The notes below the pieces were generated by a model, which saw only the letters and a list, made by a program, of their open reading frames with translations, was not told the DNA's origin and did not search any database. Made by a program: the position numbers and the translations under genes. Below, in pieces: positions 51,294 to 58,561 of a DNA stretch of 64,000 bases. The stretch spans positions 4,766-68,765 of the forward strand of contig CAZBUH010000001.1 in the NCBI GenBank assembly GCA_964495095.1. Direction: 5' to 3'. This DNA is from CAZBUH01 sp964495095 (GTDB lineage Bacteria; Bacillota; Clostridia; Oscillospirales; Oscillospiraceae). The stretch's first letter is position 1, and every line of letters begins with the position of its first letter.

Positions 51294-52741
51294 TGCGTCC
51301 TCTTATCCGCCTCGCCGGCGGGCAGTACTATCGTGACAGCGGTGCCTTCGTTCAGTTTGCTCTCCACCTCAATACGCCCGTTGTGCCTTGAAATTATCTC
51401 CTGGGCTATGGAGAGGCCGAGACCTGTGCCTCCGGTCTCTCTGGAGCGGGCCTTGTCCACACGGTAAAACCTGTCAAATATCCTGGGGATGTCCTCTTCC
51501 GGGATGCCTATGCCGTTATCACGCACGGTTATAAAAACCTCGTCATCCTCCGCCCTGCCGCTTACGGATATTTTCCCGCCCTCGGGGGTGTATTTTATGG
51601 AATTTGAGATTATGTTCATTATAACCTGTTCGATCCGGGAACTGTCGCCGTATATTTCAGGAAGCTCGTTTTCTATCTCAAGGCTCATCTCGTGCCCCGA
51701 CTTCTGGGCGTCAAGGAGCACCGCGTCATAAACGTCCTGTATGGACTGGGTAATATTGAATTTTTTGAAGGATATTTTGATTTTTCCCGCGTCAAATTTT
51801 GAAAGCTCCAGAAGATCCTGAACTATCTTTGTCATCCGGTCGCTTTCATTCAGTATGACATGGAGGAAATTTTCCTCCATATCCCGCGGTATATCCTCAG
51901 ACGCCGTAAGCGTCTCCGCATAGGTGCGTATACTGGTAATGGGGGTCCGCAGCTCATGGGACACGTTTGCCACAAATTCACGCCGCAGCTCCTCCGAGCG
52001 GCGCAGCTCCTCAATATTGTTTTCAAGCTGGTCGGCCATGTTGTTGAATGTGTCCGCCAGAACGCCTATCTCGTCTTTTTCCTCCACAGTTATCTTCTTG
52101 GAAAAATCTCCTCCGGCCACACGCTCGGCAGCCCTTGTAAGAGCCTGGATCGGTACGACCATTGTTTTCGACAGCATAAAGCATAAAAATACGGCAATAA
52201 GAAGCCCTATAAGCAGCGCCTCAAGGATTATAGTTATAAGCTCTCCGCTCAGCTTGCTTACTGACTGCTTGTTATCGCGGATATATATAATATATCCGTG
52301 TCCGCCCTTGCCGGCAACTGGGACTGCGATATCCATATAATCCGAATAGAGATTTCCCTCGCTCCCGCTGGAGCCGTTTAACGCGGTGAAAATATTGGGG
52401 GTCATATCTACCTGCTCCGCATCCTGATCGGAGCTTAAAATAAGTCTGCCCGTATCCCCGTCCAGGATATAGTAATTCCTGTCCCCGGCGTCTATGCCGA
52501 GAAAACCTGAATAGGCCACAAGTATTTCCCGCAGCTTCTGAGCCCCGTCCTCCGATGCGGCTCTCGCCGCCACCTCTGAGGAAAATTCCTCGCCGGAAAA
52601 AACGCCCTGCATCTGCTCATAAAATTCATCCAGATAAAAGCGCTGCACCCCCTGGACAAGGAAAGCGCCAACCACCACCATAAGAAGGACTATTATGAGC
52701 AGCATTACGACCACAAGCTTAATATGGAGGCTTTTTCCCAT
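51290..52741 (-). CDS. walK: WalK-like sensor histidine kinase
   Basis: This is the essential-type kinase controlling cell-wall metabolism in Bacillota. From ATG 52741 the 483-residue protein has a first helix (about 7-30), an extracytoplasmic PAS-like domain (about 32-160), a second helix (about 163-185), HAMP, HisKA with His262 in SHELRTPITS and an ATPase domain (GGTGLGLSIAQEI). The intracellular PAS domain found in many WalK proteins is absent. It starts 11 bases after the walR stop. WalK is the best fit because of the YycH/YycI-like genes downstream. Confidence 0.88.
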   Translation of the reverse strand: MGKSLHIKLVVVMLLIIVLLMVVVGAFLVQGVQRFYLDEFYEQMQGVFSGEEFSSEVAARAASEDGAQKLREILVAYSGFLGIDAGDRNYYILDGDTGRLILSSDQDAEQVDMTPNIFTALNGSSGSEGNLYSDYMDIAVPVAGKGGHGYIIYIRDNKQSVSKLSGELITIILEALLIGLLIAVFLCFMLSKTMVVPIQALTRAAERVAGGDFSKKITVEEKDEIGVLADTFNNMADQLENNIEELRRSEELRREFVANVSHELRTPITSIRTYAETLTASEDIPRDMEENFLHVILNESDRMTKIVQDLLELSKFDAGKIKISFKKFNITQSIQDVYDAVLLDAQKSGHEMSLEIENELPEIYGDSSRIEQVIMNIISNSIKYTPEGGKISVSGRAEDDEVFITVRDNGIGIPEEDIPRIFDRFYRVDKARSRETGGTGLGLSIAQEIISRHNGRIEVESKLNEGTAVTIVLPAGEADKRTQ

Positions 52742-52752
52742 AACCACAACCC

Positions 52753-53454
52753 CTAATCGGCGAAATAATATCCGGCTCCGCGTTTTGTTATTATACATGT
52801 GGGAGTTGCCGGGTCATCCTCTATCTTCTCCCTGAGGCGCCTGACGGCAACATCCACCGCTCGAAGGTCGCCCAGATAATCGTACTGCCACACGTCCTGC
52901 ATAAGCTGCTCCCGGGAAAAAACCTTTCCCGGCTGTGATGCCATAAATTTCAAAAGGTCAAACTCAAGCTGCGTAAGCTCCACAGGCTTATCATTTTTCT
53001 TTACCTCTATGCGCTCCGGATCAATGGAAAGGTTTCCGGAAACTATGGCGTTCCTGCCCTTGATGTCGGTGGAAATGCCCTGTATGGAGATGGCGCGGCG
53101 GATGTTGGTCTTTACCCGGGCCATTACCTCCCTTATGGAAAAGGGCTTTGTAATATAGTCGTCAGCGCCCAGCTCCAGACCGAATACCTTGTCCGTCTCC
53201 TCTTCTCTCGCGGTGAGCATTATTACGGGCGTTGAAAAATTCTGTTTTCTGAATTCCCGGCAAACCTCAAAGCCGTCCATTTTAGGGAGCATGACGTCAA
53301 GCAGAATGAGGTCGGGGTTTTCGGCTCTGGCCATCTCAAGGCCGCTGGCCCCGTCATAAGCCGCCAGTGTTGTGTACCCCTCCTTGCGGAGGTTGAATTC
53401 AAGTATGTCAACTATATTTTTCTCGTCGTCAACTATCAGTATTTTACCGGCCAC
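52753..53454 (-). CDS. walR: WalR-like response regulator
   Basis: An OmpR-family regulator of 233 residues with Asp53 in LLDVMLPKMDG, Lys in TKPFSIREV and a winged helix with TQLEFDLLKFM and RAVDVAVRRLREKI, close to WalR/YycF. GTG 53454 has a strong AGGAGGAG site; the frame upstream overlaps the NUDIX gene too far. It overlaps the NUDIX stop by 11 bases and is followed by walK. Expected targets are wall hydrolases and biosynthesis genes. Confidence 0.92.
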   Translation of the reverse strand: MAGKILIVDDEKNIVDILEFNLRKEGYTTLAAYDGASGLEMARAENPDLILLDVMLPKMDGFEVCREFRKQNFSTPVIMLTAREEETDKVFGLELGADDYITKPFSIREVMARVKTNIRRAISIQGISTDIKGRNAIVSGNLSIDPERIEVKKNDKPVELTQLEFDLLKFMASQPGKVFSREQLMQDVWQYDYLGDLRAVDVAVRRLREKIEDDPATPTCIITKRGAGYYFAD

Positions 53455-53998
53455 AAGACCTCTCCTCCTGTAAATACGCCTTTGCCTTAAGTACCGCAAT
53501 AACTGTTTTGCCGTCGGCTATCTCATTATTCATTATCATCCCGACCAGCTTATCAACGCTCATTTTTTCCACTTTCAGAAATTCGTCCTCGTCGAGGTGC
53601 ATTTGGCCGCTGTGAAGGCCCCTGGCCATATAGATATGGAGTATCTCTTCGCAAAAACCGGGAGAAGGATACGTTTCGCCCAGATATATCATCTCGTCGG
53701 CCATGTAACCGGTCTCCTCGCTGAGCTCTCTTACAGCGCACTGGAGAGGCTCCTCTCCCTGCTCCATTTTTCCGGCGGGTATTTCAAGAAGCTCCCTGCC
53801 GAAGGGATAACGGAACTGGCGGACCATCGTCACATCGCCGTTTTCATCTATCGGTATTATCCCAACTCCGCCGGGGTGCTCAACAACCTCCCTGGGCACC
53901 TGCTTCCCGTTAATAAGCTCCGCCTTATCCAGCCGGACGTTTACTATAAGCCCGCTATATACTGTGCTTTTTGAGACACATTTTTCTTTGATTTCCAT
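53444..53998 (-). CDS. nudF: NUDIX hydrolase, ADP-ribose pyrophosphatase type
   Basis: A 184-residue NUDIX enzyme with a complete box, GKMEQGEEPLQCAVRELSEE followed by TGY, and an upstream RQFRYP element typical of ADP-ribose or sugar-nucleotide pyrophosphatases. ATG 53998 begins MEIKEKC; the longer frame upstream is not conserved. It is the first gene of the walRK unit, overlapping walR by 11 bases. A -10 TATAAT lies on the minus strand at 54040-54035. Exact substrate is inferred. Confidence 0.88.
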   Translation of the reverse strand: MEIKEKCVSKSTVYSGLIVNVRLDKAELINGKQVPREVVEHPGGVGIIPIDENGDVTMVRQFRYPFGRELLEIPAGKMEQGEEPLQCAVRELSEETGYMADEMIYLGETYPSPGFCEEILHIYMARGLHSGQMHLDEDEFLKVEKMSVDKLVGMIMNNEIADGKTVIAVLKAKAYLQEERSCGR

Positions 53999-54155
53999 AA
54001 TACCACCATCATATTTGCCATACATTTTGTTTTTATTATACACCCTGTACCTGGAAAAATAAAGCGTAAAAAGCGGCAAATTTTCCTTTTAACTTGAGCC
54101 AACCTGTGTTATACTGTATTTTAGCCTGATTTGTCCAATGAGAGGGGGCCGGGAA

Positions 54156-54629
54156 ATGCCGAAAAGTCAGGGCGTAAAAGTTGCCGCACAGAACAGAAAG
54201 GCCTATCACGATTACTTCATTCTTGAAAAATACGAGGCCGGTATAGAGCTTGCGGGAACGGAGGTAAAATCCATCCGCCAGGGTACCCTGAATTTGAAGG
54301 ACTCCTTCTGCACTATAAAGGATGGCCAGCTTATCCTCCGCAATATGCACATAAGCCCATATGAGAAAGGCAATATTTTCAATAAGGACCCGATGCGTCC
54401 CAGGCGCCTGCTTATGCACAAAAAGGAGATAGCAAAGCTGTCGGGACGGATACAGCAGGACGGACTGACGCTTGTACCGCTGAGCGTTTATTTTAAAAAT
54501 TCACTTGTAAAAATTGAGCTTGGTCTTGCAAAAGGCAAAAGGCTTCACGACAAGCGGGACGCTATGGCGTCGAGAGACGCCGGCCGCGAAATGGACAGAA
54601 TAATCAAAGAAAGGAACACAAGAATATGA
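54156..54629 (+). CDS. smpB: SsrA-binding protein SmpB
   Basis: SmpB binds tmRNA and delivers it to stalled ribosomes. The 157 residues cover the family: ARKAY-type N-terminus (NRKAYHDYFI), GTEVKSIRQGTLNLKDSF, HISPYEKGN, RRLLMHKKEI and the Lys/Arg-rich C-terminal tail that occupies the empty mRNA path. ATG 54156 is seven bases past GAGGGGG. An extended -10 TGTTATACT lies at 54107-54115. It overlaps the cyclophilin gene by four bases, and ssrA follows about 1.3 kb downstream. Confidence 0.97.
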   Translation: MPKSQGVKVAAQNRKAYHDYFILEKYEAGIELAGTEVKSIRQGTLNLKDSFCTIKDGQLILRNMHISPYEKGNIFNKDPMRPRRLLMHKKEIAKLSGRIQQDGLTLVPLSVYFKNSLVKIELGLAKGKRLHDKRDAMASRDAGREMDRIIKERNTRI

Positions 54630-55144
54630 GTAATCCGATAGTTACCATTGAAATGGAAAACGGCAAAATCATCAAGGCGGAACTCTATCCCGATACAGCT
54701 CCAAATACAGTAAACAATTTCATCTCTCTTGCCGGCAAAGGCTTTTATGACGGGCTTATCTTCCACAGGGTCATAGAGGGCTTTATGATACAGGGCGGCG
54801 ACCCTCTCGGAAAAGGGACCGGCGGCCCCGGCTACTCCATCCGCGGAGAATTTGCCGCAAACGGTTTTAAAAACGATTTAAAGCACAGCCGCGGCGTTCT
54901 CTCCATGGCTCGCTCCATGATGCCCGATTCCGCCGGCAGCCAGTTTTTTATTATGCACGCTTCCGCTCCCCATCTGGACGGGCAGTACGCCGCTTTCGGC
55001 AAGGTCATTGAGGGCATTGAGGTTGTCGATGAGATAGCCGGCGCCGATGTTGACTTTAACGACAAGCCGCTTAAGGACCAGCGTATGGCTAAAGTTACCG
55101 TAGATACCCTCGGCGTCGATTATCCCCAGCCGGAAAAGGTATGA
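54626..55144 (+). CDS. Cyclophilin-type peptidyl-prolyl isomerase
   Basis: A 172-residue cytoplasmic prolyl isomerase. Core active-site motifs are present: FHRVIEGFMIQGGDP with catalytic Arg and Phe, and SAGSQFFIMHA in the binding groove. There is no signal peptide. It overlaps smpB by four bases (ATGA) and the following SDR gene by four bases, so the three are translationally coupled. Confidence 0.95.
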   Translation: MSNPIVTIEMENGKIIKAELYPDTAPNTVNNFISLAGKGFYDGLIFHRVIEGFMIQGGDPLGKGTGGPGYSIRGEFAANGFKNDLKHSRGVLSMARSMMPDSAGSQFFIMHASAPHLDGQYAAFGKVIEGIEVVDEIAGADVDFNDKPLKDQRMAKVTVDTLGVDYPQPEKV

Positions 55145-55899
55145 ATACCGCTGTAATTACCGGCGCTTCTGCCGGACTTGGCCGTGAGTTTGCGCTTCAG
55201 GCGTCAAAAAAGTTCCCGGATATTGAAGAATACTGGGTTATAGCCCGCCGGGCCGACAAACTGGAGGAGCTCAAAACTCTTATGGCCCCTAAAAGTGTCC
55301 GTATTTTTCCCCTTGACTTGTGCGACGAAAAGAGTTTTAATATACTCTCCGGTGAGCTTCAGAAGTCAAAGCCGCAGGTATCGCTGCTGATAAATAATTC
55401 CGGCTGCGGATATCTCAATAATGTCGGAGACGGTTCTCTGGACGAGCAGCTTCGCATGGTTGACCTTAATCTCCGTGCGCTGACGGCTGTGTCCCATATT
55501 GTCATTCCGTATATGATAAACGGCGGCAGAATAATCAACATATCGTCCATCGCCTCCTTCTGCCCAAATCCGCGGATGACTGTCTACAGCGCCGGAAAAT
55601 CCTATGTATCCGCGTTCAGCCGCGGAATAGGCTACGAGCTAAAGCCCAGGAAAATAACGGTCACAGCCGTCTGCCCAGGGCCTATGGACACTGAGTTTAT
55701 ATACCTCGGAAAAATCAAGGGCGACTCAAAAACCTTTGACACTCTCCCCTACTGCGTGCCTGAGAAGGTCGTGGCGGGTGCGCTAAACGCAGCCGTCAAG
55801 GGGCGGGAAGTCTATACGCCGACGGCGTTCTATAAATTTTACAGGTTTTTGGCAAAGATTTTACCCCAGAAGCTTATGATTCATTTTACAACGACTTAA
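55141..55899 (+). CDS. Short-chain dehydrogenase/reductase
   Basis: A 252-residue NAD(P)-dependent SDR with cofactor motif TGASAGLG (residues 5-12), NNSG near 84, catalytic Ser in INISSIAS and YSAGKSY (Tyr-x-x-x-Lys). The family is broad and the substrate is unknown. The C-terminal region with PTAFYKFYRFLAKILP resembles SDR members annotated as general oxidoreductases. It is last in the smpB unit. The tmRNA gene starts about 45 bases later. Confidence 0.92.
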   Translation: MNTAVITGASAGLGREFALQASKKFPDIEEYWVIARRADKLEELKTLMAPKSVRIFPLDLCDEKSFNILSGELQKSKPQVSLLINNSGCGYLNNVGDGSLDEQLRMVDLNLRALTAVSHIVIPYMINGGRIINISSIASFCPNPRMTVYSAGKSYVSAFSRGIGYELKPRKITVTAVCPGPMDTEFIYLGKIKGDSKTFDTLPYCVPEKVVAGALNAAVKGREVYTPTAFYKFYRFLAKILPQKLMIHFTTT

Positions 55900-55944
55900 T
55901 TTACTGATTAACCTACATACGGGCCGCATCCCGGCCCGTTATAT

Positions 55945-56300
55945 GGGGGTGTACCGGTTTCGACGGGGGTGTGGAGGCCGGAATAGCGGGCGGATGCGCC
56001 TAACATCCATAAAATGGGCAACTTATAAATTAAAGAACAACGATTCTTTAGAATTAGCGGCTGCTTAACGCCGCTCGCTCCCCCGGAGAGGGCCACGGCT
56101 TCGGGCTGAGCGTCACTTAGTGGCGTCCGTGAGTGTGCAAAGCTTTGAGTACACCATGCACAATGAAGCTACCGAATTCTGACGCGTGACGGTTTGCGTC
56201 ATAATAAGGGAACTGGCTATGCCGAAATAACCGCCTGCGCCCGGAGAAGTTCCTGTTAAAACACTTTCGGACAGGGGTTCAACTCCCCTCACCTCCACCA
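55945..56300 (+). ncRNA. ssrA: Transfer-messenger RNA (ssrA)
   Basis: The 5' end GGGGGTGTACCGGTTTCGAC and the 3' end with the T-arm GGTTCAACTCCCC and CACCTCCACCA form the tRNA-like half: GGGGGTG pairs with CACCTCC and CCA is encoded. The tag frame runs 56018-56068, resumes at GCA and reads ATYKLKNNDSLELAAA before TAA. Resume-codon assignment is inferred from the frame. The tag ends in small hydrophobic residues as needed for Clp recognition. smpB is nearby. Confidence 0.96.
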
Positions 56301-56378
56301 AAACCATATTACTCAAACCTTTATTGCTATGTCGGCGGTTGTGCCGTGACAATTTGGTTTGGGTGATTTATGATAAAA

Positions 56379-56407
56379 AGCCAAAGAGTATTTTTTGCTC
56401 TTTGGCT
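56379..56407 (-). terminator. Hairpin oriented as a minus-strand terminator
   Basis: A 10-bp perfect stem (AGCCAAAGAG with CTCTTTGGCT) is followed on the minus strand by TTTTTATC. It could stop transcripts coming from the 56821-58206 gene. Confidence 0.65.
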
Positions 56408-56420
56408 CAGAGTATCGAAA

Positions 56421-56446
56421 AAGTCCGGCATTTTGCCGGGCTTTTC
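56421..56446 (+). terminator. Terminator downstream of ssrA
   Basis: A 10-pair stem (AAGTCCGGCA with TGCCGGGCTT, one G-U) has a short loop and a CTTTT tail. It lies 120 bases past the tmRNA end. Confidence 0.65.
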
Positions 56447-56483
56447 CCATTTTCCATGCTGGAATAGCGGCGGGTGATGCAAG

Positions 56484-56819
56484 ATGCCGGAACGCGGAAA
56501 ATTTGACTGGATATCGGAGAAAATCGCGGGCGCCGTCGTACGCATCCCCGGAGCAGTGTTTGCAGATGGTGCCCATGCTAGAGCCGATTCAAGCATCAAG
56601 AAGGCAGTAAAAGAAAAGATTCCCGTCGCGGCCAGGCGTTATGCCGAGAAACTTATGGAGGAGGTAAACGCAGACCGTGAGGCCCATGGGAAGAAGCCGT
56701 TTGCAGAGGATGCCCGGTACACACCAATGTACAGGCGGCTGTACGGGCCGCGAAAAGAGACAATAGAGCGTGTATTTGCGGATGCCAGTGAGCGGCACGG
56801 AATGCGATTTTTACATTAA
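56484..56819 (+). pseudogene. IS1182-type transposase relic with internal deletion
   Basis: The 111-residue frame joins two parts of an IS1182-family transposase. Residues 25-70 (VFADGAHARADSS then AARRYAEKLMEEVNADREAHG) match the segment around the first catalytic Asp. Residues 74-108 (DARYTPMYRRLYGPRKETIERVF) match the C-terminal region with the catalytic Glu. The roughly 200-residue middle and the true C-terminus are missing. The first 20 residues look unrelated. It cannot be an active transposase. It lies between ssrA and a convergent gene whose stop is two bases away. The match is from memory of family sequences. Confidence 0.75.
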
Positions 56820-56820
56820 A

Positions 56821-58206
56821 TTATATTTTCACGCACCAGCTTTTAAGGAAAGCCAGCTTTTCCTCCCGACCGGCCTCTGTAGAGGCTGCGCCGCGGCATG
56901 CCTCATAAAAGCCCTCGGTGTCCACCCTGACGCCCGCAGTGTCCCAAACAGCCATATAGTCTTTATAAATTATATTGTAAAGCTCCTTTCTTCTGTCCGT
57001 TATGTCCAGTGAAAAGAAGTCCCGCGCCGTTATTTTATTGTTGTGGCTGTCCGTGCAGTGGAGGTACGGGCCGGTTATAAAGCGCTCGTCCACCTTGTAG
57101 GTGTCGTTGAATATTGGCTTTTCCGTCATCCTTATTTCAAGCTCCGTGCCGTATTCTGAGGCGCACTGGCATAAATCGTAAAACACCTTAAAATAATTGT
57201 CGGTAACGTCCTCGTTGCCGTATACAAGGCGGAAAGTCTCGCTCCACGGCGCCACGGTGAGCACCTTTATTTTCAAATCCCTGGAATTTTTGCAGCAGGC
57301 ACATATGGCTTTCCTGAAGGACACCTTCGCTGTCATAATCAGCCTGTAGCCGGATATCCACAGCTCCTCCGAGGCATTGGGAATTATGGATTCCAGAAGC
57401 TCATCCTTATAAAATTGCAGATTTTCTATACCGAAGCTCTTTAAAGTGTTTATGTACTCGTCATTTTTTGACTCCCGGTATTTAAGTACGGAGTCTGATA
57501 AAAGGCACAGCGCTGAGGCAATAAGCGACGTGGCCACTGCGATGGAGAGCTCATGGAGCACCCCGTCGCCCGTAAGGAGCCAGGAGGTCAAAAACAGCGC
57601 AGTCAAAATTACAAGCAGAGCCAGGAAAATGAAATTTCCCGTCAGCCGGTACTGCTTTATTATCTGCCGCTTTGTCTGGGACGCCGGCGAATAGTGGTAG
57701 TAGACCGTGTCTATCCCATCCCCCCGGTCGTCCTTTATCCGGCGGTGCTCAAAAAACCTGTGGGACAGGAGTATGCGGGTGTGGGAGTAATTTGTGGACC
57801 ACGTGCGGGTAAATATGTGGTATTCTCTGAATTTATTGAGAAGCGTCTCATAAAACTGATTCGTAACGCCCCGGTTCCGGCACATCGGATGGACTATAAC
57901 TGTGGTGATATACAAATTCGGCAGATATTCCGGCGATATCTCCCGGCAGATATAGTTCCGCTTAAACGACATAAAGCCTATTACCTTCCGCCCCTCAAGC
58001 GCCACAAACGCCTCCTGCCGGCTCAGGGCTTCAAAATATTCCTCCGGTATCCGGGACTCCGCCTCCTGCCCCTTTAGGAAGCTCTGGGTGGTGGAATTGC
58101 GCTGTGAAAGGGGTGGCACAAACTCGCTGTCGCAGAGGGTAAGCAGTTCCTTTATTCCCGACAGGATGTTTTCTCTTTTTACATGCTTATAGTATTTTAT
58201 CGTCAT
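56821..58206 (-). CDS. GNAT acetyltransferase-like / two-helix membrane / PLD-like fusion
   Basis: A 461-residue protein of three parts. Residues 1-175 look like a GNAT domain, with the acetyl-CoA loop region near VIVHPMCRNRGVTNQFYETL. Residues 192-211 and 221-241 are membrane helices with a short outside loop. Residues 255-461 (ELWISGYRLIMTAKVSFRKA, LKIKVLTVAPWSE, ELEIRMTEKP) resemble PLD-like domains of the ISG...L...LKI-LL type, which lack the HxK(x4)D catalytic motif. Both soluble parts would be cytoplasmic. ATG 58206 follows GGGGG. It follows tRNA-Arg on the same strand. Function unknown. Confidence 0.68.
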   Translation of the reverse strand: MTIKYYKHVKRENILSGIKELLTLCDSEFVPPLSQRNSTTQSFLKGQEAESRIPEEYFEALSRQEAFVALEGRKVIGFMSFKRNYICREISPEYLPNLYITTVIVHPMCRNRGVTNQFYETLLNKFREYHIFTRTWSTNYSHTRILLSHRFFEHRRIKDDRGDGIDTVYYHYSPASQTKRQIIKQYRLTGNFIFLALLVILTALFLTSWLLTGDGVLHELSIAVATSLIASALCLLSDSVLKYRESKNDEYINTLKSFGIENLQFYKDELLESIIPNASEELWISGYRLIMTAKVSFRKAICACCKNSRDLKIKVLTVAPWSETFRLVYGNEDVTDNYFKVFYDLCQCASEYGTELEIRMTEKPIFNDTYKVDERFITGPYLHCTDSHNNKITARDFFSLDITDRRKELYNIIYKDYMAVWDTAGVRVDTEGFYEACRGAASTEAGREEKLAFLKSWCVKI

Positions 58207-58252
58207 ATCCGGTCCCCCTCACAGTTTTTGAACAGTCGTTTAATACTCAAAT

Positions 58253-58285
58253 AAAAAGACGACATGCCGAAGCACGCCGTCTTTT
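58253..58285 (-). terminator. Terminator after tRNA-Arg
   Basis: An 11-pair RNA stem with G-U pairs is closed by a TTCG loop and followed on the minus strand by TTTTTATT. Confidence 0.85.
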
Positions 58286-58287
58286 GC

Positions 58288-58364
58288 TGGTACGCCAGAA
58301 GGGACTCGAACCCCCGATCTCACGGTTCGTAGCCGTGCACTCTATCCAGCTGAGCTACTGGCGC
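58288..58364 (-). tRNA. tRNA-Arg (anticodon ACG)
   Basis: A 77-base tRNA with encoded CCA. The acceptor GCGCCAG pairs with CTGGCGT (one G-U). The D arm holds AGCTCAGCTGG, the anticodon stem CACGG/CCGTG encloses CTACGAA with anticodon ACG, and the T arm holds GGTTCGAGTCC. The ACG anticodon is read as inosine and covers CGU, CGC and CGA. Confidence 0.97.
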
Positions 58365-58388
58365 ATACCATTTTTTGAACGCTTCAAT

Positions 58389-58417
58389 ATGATATCACAG
58401 CTTTTTATAAAAATCAA
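58389..58417 (-). promoter_or_regulatory. tRNA-Arg promoter
   Basis: On the minus strand, TTGATT (58417-58412) and TATCAT (58394-58389) are 17 bases apart, with TGA extending the -10. Confidence 0.65.
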
Positions 58418-58493
58418 CCTCTATCATAAATTTTCTTCAAATTTTTTCTTCTGTCCCATACATCTTTTATATGATATTATTTCACAACTGGAA

Positions 58494-58522
58494 TTGACTT
58501 TTATCCATATAGACCTTAAAAT
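58494..58522 (+). promoter_or_regulatory. Promoter of the SLH/L,D-transpeptidase gene
   Basis: TTGACT (58494-58499) and TAAAAT (58517-58522) have a 17-base spacer. The 5' leader is about 35 bases and ends with AGGGGA before the ATG. Confidence 0.7.
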
Positions 58523-58561
58523 AGAAAATATCGCTATCTGAATCAGTTTAGGGGAATCAAG

